A stretch of 64,000 nucleotides of DNA from Longimicrobiales bacterium (GTDB taxonomy: Bacteria; Gemmatimonadota; Gemmatimonadetes; Longimicrobiales; Gaopeijiaceae), in assembly GCA_028284495.1 (NCBI GenBank), contig JANQRP010000028.1, forward strand, positions 1 to 64,000. The letters are read 5' to 3'. The position numbers and the translations under genes were made by a program. The notes beneath the pieces are model-generated. The model was not told where the DNA came from and made no database searches. It worked only from the letters and a program-made list of their open reading frames with translations. Positions 17,837-25,830 of the stretch are shown piece by piece (position 1 is the stretch's first letter; each line of letters starts with the position of its first letter).

Positions 17837-18432
17837 GGGCCGGCCCCGGTGCCGGCGGGCAGGCCGAGGAAGTTCTCCAGCAGCCGGTGACCCCCGTCGG
17901 AGAAGAGCGACTCGGGGTGGAACTGCACGCCCCACACCGGATGCTCCCGATGTCGCACCGCCTGCACCTCCTCACCGGCCTCCTCGTCGTCGGACCAGGC
18001 GACCGGCACCAGCACGTCCGGGAGCGCGGCGGGATCGGTGACCAGCGAGTGGTAGCGCGTCACCGTCAACGGCGACGGAAGACCGGTGAAGATCCCGGTC
18101 CCGTCGTGCCGGATCGCCGACGTCTTCCCGTGCATCGTGCGCGCCGCCCGGATCGTTCGTCCCCCGTACGCCTCTCCGATCGCCTGATGGCCGAGGCACA
18201 CGCCGAGGATCGGGGTGCCCGCCCCGAGCTCCCGCACCAGATCCACGCTCACCCCCGCCTCCGCCGGCGTGCAGGGGCCCGGCGACAGCACGATCCGCTC
18301 CGGCGCCATCGCGCGAATCTCCTCGACGCTTCGCTCGTCGTTCCGGATCACGACCGGGTCGGCACCCAGCTCGCCGAGATACTGGACGAGGTTGAAGGTG
18401 AAGGAATCGTAGTTGTCGAGAACGAGCAGCAT
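17833..18432 (-). CDS. trpG: Glutamine amidotransferase of anthranilate / aminodeoxychorismate synthase
   Basis: 199 residues of class I glutaminase. The nucleophile is C79 in GVCLGHQAIGEAYGG, with H172 and E174 in VQFHPESL. The N terminus LVLDNYDSFTFNLVQYLGELG and the oxyanion region LSPGPCTPAEAG match TrpG/PabA. It hands ammonia to a chorismate-using synthase. No trpE or pabB lies in the window, so it may serve anthranilate, p-aminobenzoate or both. It is first in a five-gene run reading down to cmk. Confidence 0.92.
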   Translation of the reverse strand: MLLVLDNYDSFTFNLVQYLGELGADPVVIRNDERSVEEIRAMAPERIVLSPGPCTPAEAGVSVDLVRELGAGTPILGVCLGHQAIGEAYGGRTIRAARTMHGKTSAIRHDGTGIFTGLPSPLTVTRYHSLVTDPAALPDVLVPVAWSDDEEAGEEVQAVRHREHPVWGVQFHPESLFSDGGHRLLENFLGLPAGTGAGP

Positions 18433-18495
18433 CGAATCCGCAGCCGGGTTCGCGGGGATGGTCCTCCGGGTGGACGGAAATGTAGGTTCCGGAGC

Positions 18496-18512
18496 GTGTA
18501 CTTCGAAGTCAC
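18496..18512. promoter_or_regulatory. Palindrome between divergent trpG and zinc-ribbon gene
   Basis: ACTTCGAAGT at 18500-18509 is a perfect 10-base palindrome. It is flanked by GTG and CAC, which extend the symmetry with one extra base on the left. It lies 43 bases before the plus-strand gene and 64 bases before trpG on the other strand. A 10-base palindrome is expected many times by chance in 64 kb, so only the position makes it a candidate operator. Confidence 0.25.
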
Positions 18513-18554
18513 GCCCCGGAACCCCGGGCCCGCCCGCACGAACCGCCCCACTCC

Positions 18555-19580
18555 ATGATCCGACGCTGCCTCGTCTGCGCGAGCGACTTCGCGGAAAACG
18601 AGGAACTCGAGCACCTCTCTCGCGGCCGGCGCGTGGCGTTCGACCCGAACCGCGGGCGGCTCTGGGTGGTCTGCCGGACGTGCCGCCGATGGTCTCTCAT
18701 CCCGCTGGAGGATCGGTGGGAGGCGCTCGAGGAGCTGGAGAAGGCCACCCACGATCGCGGCCGGCTCCTGTCCGAGACGGACAACATCGCGCTGCTCCGG
18801 GTAGGCCAGCTGGAGGTGGTGCGCGTCGGCGGCGCCGGCCTCCGCGAGGAGGCGTGGTGGCGATACGGGCGCGAGCTCACGCAGCGCCGGGCCCACGCCC
18901 GGAAGGTGGCCGTCGCGACGAGCGTCGTCACGGGAGGCCTCATCGCGACCGGCTTCACGACGGGGGGCATGTCGCTCGTGGCCGGCTGGCTGCTCTGGCA
19001 GCGCGCGCCCGAGGGGCTTCAGAAGGCGGGCCGGTGGATGCGCTTCGGGCGCCGGGCGTGGATGGGCGATGCGACGTGCGCGAAGTGCGGGCGCCGGTTC
19101 GATCGCGTCTCGTTCGCCGACCGTAGCCAGCTGCTCGTGCTCCCCGGCGAACGTCCGGACGCGCCGGCGCTCTCGCTGCGGTGCCCGCGGTGCCGCGGCT
19201 GGGGCGACGAGGGTGGACTTCGGATCGAAGGCGACGCCGCCCAGCACACGCTCCGCCGGGTTCTGGCGTACGAGCACTACACGGGCGCCACCGACCGTCG
19301 CGTTCAGGCCGCCACGCGGCTCATCGAGGAAGCCGGCTCGGCGGGGGACCTGACCCGGATCCTGGTCCGCGACGGGCGGCGCCTCGGCGATCTGCAGCGC
19401 ACCGGCGCGATCGCCCTCGAGATCGCCGCCAACGAGGCCCGCGAGCAGCGGCTCCTCGAACTCGAGGTGCGGGAGCTCGAGGCGGTGTGGCGGCGGGAGG
19501 AGGAACTCGCGGAGATCATCGACGGCGAGCTGTCCCCCTTCCCGCTTCTCCGCGCCTTCCGGTCACGTCTCGACGGTTGA
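18555..19580 (+). CDS. Membrane-anchored zinc-ribbon protein of unknown function
   Basis: 341 residues; I do not recognise the family. Four CxxC knuckles are visible: C5/C8, C40/C43, C175/C178 and C210/C213, which could form two zinc ribbons. Between them, at about 117-148, is a hydrophobic stretch (VAVATSVVTGGLIATGFTTG, then MSLVAGWLLW) with glycines, long enough for a hairpin or two short membrane passes. The C-terminal 100 residues are charged and helical, rich in Glu and Arg. It is a single plus-strand gene between trpG and nadE, ending 21 bases from the convergent nadE stop. One zinc ribbon on each side of the membrane segment suggests a folded pair, but no enzyme motif is seen. Confidence 0.65.
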   Translation: MIRRCLVCASDFAENEELEHLSRGRRVAFDPNRGRLWVVCRTCRRWSLIPLEDRWEALEELEKATHDRGRLLSETDNIALLRVGQLEVVRVGGAGLREEAWWRYGRELTQRRAHARKVAVATSVVTGGLIATGFTTGGMSLVAGWLLWQRAPEGLQKAGRWMRFGRRAWMGDATCAKCGRRFDRVSFADRSQLLVLPGERPDAPALSLRCPRCRGWGDEGGLRIEGDAAQHTLRRVLAYEHYTGATDRRVQAATRLIEEAGSAGDLTRILVRDGRRLGDLQRTGAIALEIAANEAREQRLLELEVRELEAVWRREEELAEIIDGELSPFPLLRAFRSRLDG

Positions 19581-19601
19581 GTCGACCCGCTCGGCGGTCG
19601 G

Positions 19602-21422
19602 TCAGTAGTCCACCGGCCGCAGGTAGTACTCCCCGATCGCGGTGGACGAAAGCATGGCCACGGTCGGGCGCTCGCGCTTCCAGTGCGTGGAGCCCAGCCG
19701 GCGCGCGGTCACCTCGACCGCCGACGCGTCGAAGCCGGCGTCCACGAGTTCCTTCGGCGTCCAGCCACGGGTGAGCCAGTAGAGGATCGGATCGGCGTCG
19801 GCATAGCGCACGCCCATCTCGCTCTCGTCCGTAACGCCCTCCACCAGATCGGCGGTCGCAGGCTTCTCGACGATCTCCGCGGGTACCCCGAGGTGCCGCG
19901 CGAGCGCCCAGACCTGCGTCTTGAAGAGGTCGCCCAGCGGGTTGATCGGCGGCGAGTCGTCCGCGTGCCACGTGTAGTAGCCGAGCAGTCGCTCACTCTT
20001 GTTGCCGGTGCCCAGCGGCAGGGCGCGGAGCTTGGCGGACTGGTCGAAGAGGACGATCGCGCGCGTCCGCGCCATGAGATTGCCGCGGCGGAGCCCGGAC
20101 GCATCGGGCTCGTAGGTGTCCGCGTATCCGTCGACGGCGTCGGAGATGTCGATGGTCCGCGCCTGCGCCCCCGTCTGCTCGAGGATCGCCTCGGCGTGCT
20201 CCAGGCTCTCGGCGCTCGACGTCCGGTATGGGAGCCGGAAACCGTGCACGTTCCCGGCGCCGATCGCGCGGCACGCCAGCGCGAGCGTCACCGCCGAGTC
20301 CACGCCACCCGAAACGCCCACCACCGCTCGCTCGAACCCGCGACGCTCGACCACCTCGTCGCGCAGGAAACGAACGAGAGTGTCCTCCACGAGGTCGAGG
20401 TCGAGGCGGAGAAGCTCCTCGACGGGGACGTCCGGCTCGGGACCGGACGCGGACCCGGAAACGCGTCGCGCGGGCGTGGCCGTCCCAGGGCCGGCGCCGC
20501 GGAGTCCCGAAACGGCGGCGGGCAGCGCCGCCGGCGAGCCGAACGGCACGCTCGACCCGCCGTCGAGTGCACGACGGAGGTGCGGCAGTGCGTGCTCGAG
20601 GTCGGCCAGCAGCGGCGTATCGGCCCGGGCCCGGGCAACGGCCTCACCCCCCAGCCGTGCCGAGACCACCGCCTCCTCGTGCAGGCCACCGTCGGCGATG
20701 AGCTCGCCGTCGGGCCCGAAGACCTGCGACCCGCCGGCGAACACCTTGCCACCCTCGGAACCCACCAGCTGCGCGACCGCGACGAACACGCCGTGCTCTT
20801 CGGCGATGCCCCGACCGAGACGGTCCCACCGCACGAGGTTGCCGGGGCGCTCGGCTTCGTCCGGTCGGAAATCGCGGACCGGCGAGGCGCTGGGCACGAC
20901 GATCAGCTCGGCCCCGTGAAGCGCGAGGATGGTCGCCGTGAGTCCGTGCCAGGCGTCCTCGCAGACGAGGAGGCCGATGCGACCGTGGCGCGTGTCGACC
21001 GTACGTACCTCGGTGCCCGCCTCCACGAACCTCGCCTCGTCGAAGACCCCGTACGTGGGAAGGAAGAGCTTCCGGTGCACGTGGGCCACGACCCAGGCGT
21101 CGCCGCGCGGCGTCAGAAGAAGGGCCGAGTTGTAGATCCGCCGCCGCCAGGACTCGAAGAACCCGAGCACGACGTCTGGCGCGTCCCTCGGGGGCGCGCC
21201 GAGCGCGGACGCCACGTCCTCCGCCGCGCGGGCGACCTCCCCCACACCGCCCTGAAGGAAGTATCCGGACAGGCAGGCTTCGGGGAAGACGAGCAGATCG
21301 GTCTGTCCGGCGTGGTCCGAAATCGCCGTGCGCACGCGCTCGAGGTTCGCGTCGACCTTCGCCTTCTCGGGGCGGAACTGAACCAGCGCGAGTCGGAGGG
21401 GGCGGGGCGGGTCGCCGGGCAT
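19602..21422 (-). CDS. nadE: Glutamine-dependent NAD+ synthetase
   Basis: 606 residues, two domains. The N-terminal nitrilase-fold glutaminase (about 8-260) has LVFPEACLSGY, HRKLFLPTYGVFDE and LLVCEDAWH, supplying the Glu-Lys-Cys triad. The C-terminal synthetase (about 335-600) has the pyrophosphate loop GVSGGVDSAVTLALA, RTRAIVLFDQSAKL, GTGNKSERLLGYYTWHADD and NPLGDLFKTQVWALARHLG. It amidates deamido-NAD+ with glutamine. The linker between the domains is long and rich in Gly, Ala and Pro. A convergent plus-strand neighbour lies 21 bases away and a divergent protease gene on the other side. Confidence 0.96.
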   Translation of the reverse strand: MPGDPPRPLRLALVQFRPEKAKVDANLERVRTAISDHAGQTDLLVFPEACLSGYFLQGGVGEVARAAEDVASALGAPPRDAPDVVLGFFESWRRRIYNSALLLTPRGDAWVVAHVHRKLFLPTYGVFDEARFVEAGTEVRTVDTRHGRIGLLVCEDAWHGLTATILALHGAELIVVPSASPVRDFRPDEAERPGNLVRWDRLGRGIAEEHGVFVAVAQLVGSEGGKVFAGGSQVFGPDGELIADGGLHEEAVVSARLGGEAVARARADTPLLADLEHALPHLRRALDGGSSVPFGSPAALPAAVSGLRGAGPGTATPARRVSGSASGPEPDVPVEELLRLDLDLVEDTLVRFLRDEVVERRGFERAVVGVSGGVDSAVTLALACRAIGAGNVHGFRLPYRTSSAESLEHAEAILEQTGAQARTIDISDAVDGYADTYEPDASGLRRGNLMARTRAIVLFDQSAKLRALPLGTGNKSERLLGYYTWHADDSPPINPLGDLFKTQVWALARHLGVPAEIVEKPATADLVEGVTDESEMGVRYADADPILYWLTRGWTPKELVDAGFDASAVEVTARRLGSTHWKRERPTVAMLSSTAIGEYYLRPVDY

Positions 21423-21601
21423 GACGTGGGATTCGGGGGCGCGTGGAGGCCGTCAGGGGGTGGCGGCGGTGCCGGAACGCAAGGTAACGTGGCGGCCGCG
21501 GGCGAACGATGCCCCGCCCCCCGCGAGCCCGTCAGGAACGACACTTGCTGGCAGGGGGTTGTAGCTTTCCGTACGACCCCGTTACCCGACCAGGACCCTC
21601 C

Positions 21602-23221
21602 ATGCGCTTCATGCGTTCTCGCCTCTCCGCCCCGGGCCTCGCGCTCGGCGCGCTGCTCGTCGTCGGCCCGTCGCCGTCTCACGCCCAGGCCACGACGGCT
21701 CAGGACCCGACCACCGACGAGCAGATCCGGTTCGACGTGTTCATCAACACGCTCGCGGCGATCGAGCGGTTCCATCAGACCGCGTTCGCCGACACCCTGC
21801 TCTGGGACGCGGCGATCGAGGGAATGATCGAGGTGCTCGACGACCCGTATGCCGCGGTGTTCCGGCCCGAACAGGTCGAGCAGCAGGACGAGGACAACAC
21901 GGGGAACTACGCGGGGATCGGCGTCACCATCTCGCAGTTGAACGAGGTCGTCACCGTGACCGCGGTGAATCGAGGTTTTCCGGCCGATCAGGTCGGGATG
22001 ATGGAGGGCGACATCATCGTGGAGGTCGACGGCACGGACACGAGCGACTGGACCACCGCGGACGTGTCGGACGTGATTCGTGGCCCCGCGGGAACGCTGG
22101 TGACGGTGGTGGTCGAGCGTGAGGGCGTCGGCCGCATTCCGTTCCCGATCACGCGCGCGCAGGTCCACGTCGACCTCGTCCAGGCGGACCGCATCGCCGA
22201 CGACCTGCTCTACATCGCGATGGATCGTTTCGCGCGCGAGTCGACGACCGAGCTGGACTCGATCCTCCAGGCCAACACCGACGCCTCGGGCATCGTCTTC
22301 GACCTCCGGCGCAATCCCGGGGGGTTCCTAGACGAGGCGCTCAGCATGGCCGACCTCTTCCTCGAGCCGGGTCTCCGACTCGCGAGCACGACGGTTCGCG
22401 AGCAGGGAGAGGCGTACGAGCTGATCGAGGAAGACTACGTGGCGGAGGTGACGCCACGGGTGCCCGACGTGCCGATGGTGGTCCTCGTCGACGAGTTCTC
22501 GGCTTCCGCATCGGAGATTCTGGCCGGCGCGCTCCAGGACCACGATCGCGCTCTGGTACTGGGCGAACGGTCGTTCGGGAAGGGGGTCGTGCAGGTCGTG
22601 CTCAACCTTCCCCACGGCTATCGTCTGCGGGTCACCAACGGCGAGTGGAACACGCCGCTGGGCCGCTCCCTTCATCGGCCGCGAGACCGTCAGGGGCGTC
22701 CGCTCGCCGAGAACGTGGACACCTTCCCGAAGATCACCACGGCGTCGGGTCGGGAGCTCGTCGCAGCCGGGGGGATTTTCCCGGACCTGACGATCCCGAA
22801 CGACACCCTCACGACGGCCGAGCGCGAGTTCCTGCAGGACGCGGCCGAGCGCGAGGTGCCGATCCCGCTCCGGATCGCCGAGTTCGGATTCTCACAGGCG
22901 CAGGCGCAGACTGGAGAGGTGAACGCTCCTGCCGTGGACGAGAGCGCCTTCCGGGCCTTCGTGGACGGCCTCGTGGCCGAGGGTGCGAACGCCGAGATGC
23001 TCGGCGATCCCGAGGTGGAGAGCTACCTGCGCTGGCAGGCGGAGATCTCGACGTTCGACCGGCTTGGCCGGCTCGGACCCGCCACCGAGGCCCGAATGCG
23101 TCGTGACCCGGCGCTGGCGGAAGCCGTCGCGCTGCTCACCGGCTCCGCGACCCAGCCGGAGCTGTACGCGGCCGCGGCGGTGGAGCGGGCGGAGATGACG
23201 GACGGAACGGGGTCCAACTAG
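21602..23221 (+). CDS. Secreted S41-family C-terminal processing protease with PDZ domain
   Basis: 539 residues. The signal peptide (LSAPGLALGALLVVGPSPSHA) is followed by a PDZ domain at about 100-185 (GVTISQLNEVVTVTAVN, MMEGDIIVEVDGT) and an S41 peptidase domain. The catalytic serine is in DEFSASASEILAGAL and the lysine in RSFGKGVVQ, the Ser-Lys pair of CtpA/Prc enzymes. It should cleave C-terminal tails of exported proteins. The start at 21602 directly precedes the signal; an earlier frame adds non-signal sequence. It is divergent from nadE and convergent with xerD, 26 bases from its end. Confidence 0.92.
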   Translation: MRFMRSRLSAPGLALGALLVVGPSPSHAQATTAQDPTTDEQIRFDVFINTLAAIERFHQTAFADTLLWDAAIEGMIEVLDDPYAAVFRPEQVEQQDEDNTGNYAGIGVTISQLNEVVTVTAVNRGFPADQVGMMEGDIIVEVDGTDTSDWTTADVSDVIRGPAGTLVTVVVEREGVGRIPFPITRAQVHVDLVQADRIADDLLYIAMDRFARESTTELDSILQANTDASGIVFDLRRNPGGFLDEALSMADLFLEPGLRLASTTVREQGEAYELIEEDYVAEVTPRVPDVPMVVLVDEFSASASEILAGALQDHDRALVLGERSFGKGVVQVVLNLPHGYRLRVTNGEWNTPLGRSLHRPRDRQGRPLAENVDTFPKITTASGRELVAAGGIFPDLTIPNDTLTTAEREFLQDAAEREVPIPLRIAEFGFSQAQAQTGEVNAPAVDESAFRAFVDGLVAEGANAEMLGDPEVESYLRWQAEISTFDRLGRLGPATEARMRRDPALAEAVALLTGSATQPELYAAAAVERAEMTDGTGSN

Positions 23222-23247
23222 GGCCCGTTCACGCTACGGGGATGCGC

Positions 23248-24162
23248 TCAGCTCCGCGGGTGGAAGCTCCGGTGCACCTCGCGAAGGTATTCGCGGTCGA
23301 CGTGCGTGTAGATCTGCGTCGTCGAGATGTCGGCGTGCCCGAGCAGCTCCTGCACGACGGTCAGGTCCGCCCCGCCCTCGAGCAGGTGCGTCGCGAAGGA
23401 GTGCCGCAGCGTGTGCGGTGACACGTTCTTCGTGATCCCGGCGCGCTCCGCCGCCTCCTTCACGATGGTCCACACCGACATCCGGCTGAGCGGCGTGCCG
23501 CGAGCGTTCAGGAACACCTTCCCGCCGGACGACCCTCGATCGAGTGCGGGCCGCACCCGTCCGAGGTAGACCTCGAGGGCCCGCCGCGCCGCGCCGCCGA
23601 GTGGCACGAGGCGCTCCCTGGAGCCCTTTCCGAACACGAGGAGCATCTGCTCGTCGAGGTCGACGCTTCGGACCGGAAGATCGGTGAGCTCGCTGACCCG
23701 CAGCCCCGATCCGTACAGGACCTCGAGGATCGCCCGATCGCGTGCCCACGTGTCCTTCGTGTCGTCGAGGGCGGCGAGCATCCGCTCGATCTCGTCGGGG
23801 TCGAGGACGTCCGGGAGCCTGCGACCGGTACGAGGTGATTCCAGCCGCTCGGTCGGGTCGACGTCGAGGTCACCCTCGTCCAGCAGGAACCCGAAGTAGG
23901 TGCGGAGCGCGGACTGGGCGCGTCGGATCGTGTTCGCGGCGAGACCCTCGTCCTTGAGGGCGTACGTGAACTCGCGAAGGTCTCCCCCGTCGACCTCTCG
24001 CGGGCCCGCGACGCCCGCGTCCCGCGCGAAGGTCACGAACCGCACGACGTCGCCCCGGTACGCCGACACCGTGCGCTCCGATAGTCCCCGCTCGACCGCG
24101 AGATGGTCGAGGAAGAGCTCGAGCCGCCAGGCACGGCGCAGGTCGTCGGGGCGATCCGCCAT
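23248..24162 (-). CDS. xerD: Tyrosine site-specific recombinase XerD/XerC
   Basis: 304 residues, standard length. An N-terminal SAM-like core-binding domain (LERGLSERT-type: HLAVERGLSERTVSAYRGDV) precedes the catalytic domain. The active residues are visible: Arg in YGSGLRVSELTDL, Lys in FGKGSRERLVPL, His-x-x-Arg in HTLRHSFATHLL, His in LGHADISTTQIY and the Tyr in YTHV. It resolves chromosome dimers at dif. The surrounding genes are housekeeping, with no integrase-like context or att site, so it is the chromosomal recombinase rather than a phage one. It is likely cotranscribed with the ispF-dedA-GNAT genes upstream. Confidence 0.93.
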   Translation of the reverse strand: MADRPDDLRRAWRLELFLDHLAVERGLSERTVSAYRGDVVRFVTFARDAGVAGPREVDGGDLREFTYALKDEGLAANTIRRAQSALRTYFGFLLDEGDLDVDPTERLESPRTGRRLPDVLDPDEIERMLAALDDTKDTWARDRAILEVLYGSGLRVSELTDLPVRSVDLDEQMLLVFGKGSRERLVPLGGAARRALEVYLGRVRPALDRGSSGGKVFLNARGTPLSRMSVWTIVKEAAERAGITKNVSPHTLRHSFATHLLEGGADLTVVQELLGHADISTTQIYTHVDREYLREVHRSFHPRS

Positions 24163-24171
24163 GCGGAAGCG

Positions 24172-24615
24172 CTACCGGTCGAGGTCGAAGTCGACGTGGA
24201 GCTGGCGTTCGGGCGTCTCGCCCCCGGCCGACTCGTAGAAGGCGAGCGCCACCTCGTTGTCCTCGTCCACCGCCAGCCACGCGAGACGACAGTGCCGCGA
24301 GCGACCGATGTCCAGCACCTCCCCCATGAGCGCGCGGCCGACTCCGCGACGCCGAAACGGCTCCGCCACGCCCACCTCGTTGATCCAGAGCTCGGGCCGG
24401 GCCTTGTCGGGGTGAAGGACCTCGACCGCCGATACGAATCCGACGATCCGCGGCACGTCCTCGTCGGTCATGGCAACGACGAGGAGGTTGCCCTGGCGTT
24501 CGAGGAACGCTCGCGCGGCGGCCGGTACCACCGCGTCGTCGAAGACGTCGGGCGGACAGGCCTCGAGCAGCGGGAGGTCGTCGGCCGAGAGCGCGCGCAC
24601 CGTGATCGGGGTCAT
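24172..24615 (-). CDS. GNAT family N-acetyltransferase
   Basis: 147 residues. The acetyl-CoA loop is VAEPFRRRGVGRALM, preceded by ELWINEVGV and followed by WLAVDEDNEVALAFYESAGG. The layout, including ending in a FDLD-type strand, resembles AAC(3)-I-like acetyltransferases, but that similarity is loose and no substrate is claimed. The ATG at 24615 overlaps the TGA of dedA (ATGA), so it is translated with that gene. The xerD start lies 9 bases further on. Confidence 0.8.
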   Translation of the reverse strand: MTPITVRALSADDLPLLEACPPDVFDDAVVPAAARAFLERQGNLLVVAMTDEDVPRIVGFVSAVEVLHPDKARPELWINEVGVAEPFRRRGVGRALMGEVLDIGRSRHCRLAWLAVDEDNEVALAFYESAGGETPERQLHVDFDLDR

Positions 24616-25325
24616 TCCGCACCGTTCCCCGAAGCGCGCCCACGCCCGTCTCCGTTCTCCGATCCGCGGGCCGATCCGCCGGCGCCGGCCCGCCGGCTCG
24701 AGCGCCACCACCAGAGCGTGCCGAGCAGCACGCACGCCGCCGCGATCGCGAGGCCCGTGTTGATCTGACCGATCCATCGGGCGAGCACGTCGAGGTTCTG
24801 GCCGGCGGCGTGCCCGGCCCAGATCAGCCCACCGTACCAGAGCAGCGAGGCCGACACGAGGGGCAGCGCCACCCGTGTCGCGGAGAGCCCGCCGATGCCG
24901 GCGAAGGCCGGCGCGACGGCGCGGAGGGCCGGAAGGAAGCGGAGGAAGAACAGCGCGACGCCGCCGTGGCGGGCGTGCCAGCGCTCGGCGCGCGCGAGCT
25001 GGTCGGCGCTCAGGATCCACCGTCCGGGGCCTTCGGCGAAGAACGCATGCCCGTAGCGGCGTCCGAGAAGGTAGACGACCCACGCGCCTCCGACGTTGGC
25101 CAGGCCCACGACCAGCGCGACGCTCCAGAGCGGAATCGCGCCGCGGCCGGCCAGCACGCCACCCACGGCGATGAAGGTGTCCGCGGGCACGGGCGGGAAG
25201 ACGTTCTCCGCGAACGCGCCGAGCCCGAGCACCCCGTGGAGGAGGATCGGGTCGAGCGCCTCGAGCCGTTCGAGCGCGCGCAGGATCGGGTCGGCCGCAC
25301 CGCCGAGCCCCGTCCCGACGCCCAT
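24612..25325 (-). CDS. DedA family membrane protein
   Basis: 237 residues. The family markers are GAFAENVFPPVPADTFIAVGG and the arginine/proline motif FLRFLPALRAVAPAFAG. About five hydrophobic segments are visible, the last one (LAIAAACVLLGTLWWW) followed by a charged tail. DedA proteins flip or scramble undecaprenyl phosphate or phospholipids in known cases; the substrate here is not known. The ATG at 25325 shares one base with the ispF stop (TGATG). Longer readings upstream are arginine-rich and belong to ispF sequence. Confidence 0.9.
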   Translation of the reverse strand: MGVGTGLGGAADPILRALERLEALDPILLHGVLGLGAFAENVFPPVPADTFIAVGGVLAGRGAIPLWSVALVVGLANVGGAWVVYLLGRRYGHAFFAEGPGRWILSADQLARAERWHARHGGVALFFLRFLPALRAVAPAFAGIGGLSATRVALPLVSASLLWYGGLIWAGHAAGQNLDVLARWIGQINTGLAIAAACVLLGTLWWWRSSRRAGAGGSARGSENGDGRGRASGNGAE

Positions 25326-25819
25326 CAGGCGCTCGGGGCCTCGCCCTCGACGCGATCCACGAGCGCGACGGCGTGCACCGCGAGTCCCTCTTCTCGACCC
25401 TCCCACCCCATCGTCTCGTTCGTCTTCCCCTTCACGGAGACGAAGTCCGGTCCGATGCCGAGGACGTCGCCCAGCCGGGCCCGCATCGCGGACGCGTGGG
25501 GTCCGATCTTCGGGGTCTCGCAGACGACGGTGACGTCCACGTTGACGACCTGATAGTTGGCGCGCTCGAGGACCTCCAGCGCCCGCCGGAGCAGGTCGAT
25601 CGAGTCGGCGCCCTTCCAGCGTTCATCGGACGGTGGGAAGTGACTGCCCACGTCCCCGAGCGCGGCCGCCCCGAGGATGGCGTCGATGACCGCATGGCAG
25701 ACGGCATCGCCGTCCGAGTGGCCGGTGAGGCCGGGGTGGTCCGGGATGACGACGCCGCCCAGCACGCAGGGGGTGCCGGGGTCGAACCTGTGGGAGTCGT
25801 AACCCAGCCCTACACGCAT
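25325..25819 (-). CDS. ispF: 2-C-methyl-D-erythritol 2,4-cyclodiphosphate synthase
   Basis: 164 residues. The metal site shows as D8 and H10 in GYDSHRF and H42 in GHSDGDAVCHAV. The rest matches IspF (AILGAAALGDVGSHFPPSD; CETPKIGPHASAMRARL; KGKTNETMGWEGREEGLAVHA). It makes the cyclic diphosphate of the MEP isoprenoid pathway. No ispD is adjacent. The gene starts 11 bases after the fabF stop and its own stop overlaps dedA. Confidence 0.97.
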   Translation of the reverse strand: MRVGLGYDSHRFDPGTPCVLGGVVIPDHPGLTGHSDGDAVCHAVIDAILGAAALGDVGSHFPPSDERWKGADSIDLLRRALEVLERANYQVVNVDVTVVCETPKIGPHASAMRARLGDVLGIGPDFVSVKGKTNETMGWEGREEGLAVHAVALVDRVEGEAPSA

Positions 25820-25830
25820 TCCCGCCGCGC

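Noticed and set aside
23248..24162. Integrase of a mobile element
   Set aside because: Standard XerD length and motifs among housekeeping genes, with no att repeats, tRNA or cargo genes.
24172..24615. Aminoglycoside resistance acetyltransferase
   Set aside because: Only general GNAT layout and a loose resemblance to AAC(3)-I are seen; no resistance context such as an integron is present.
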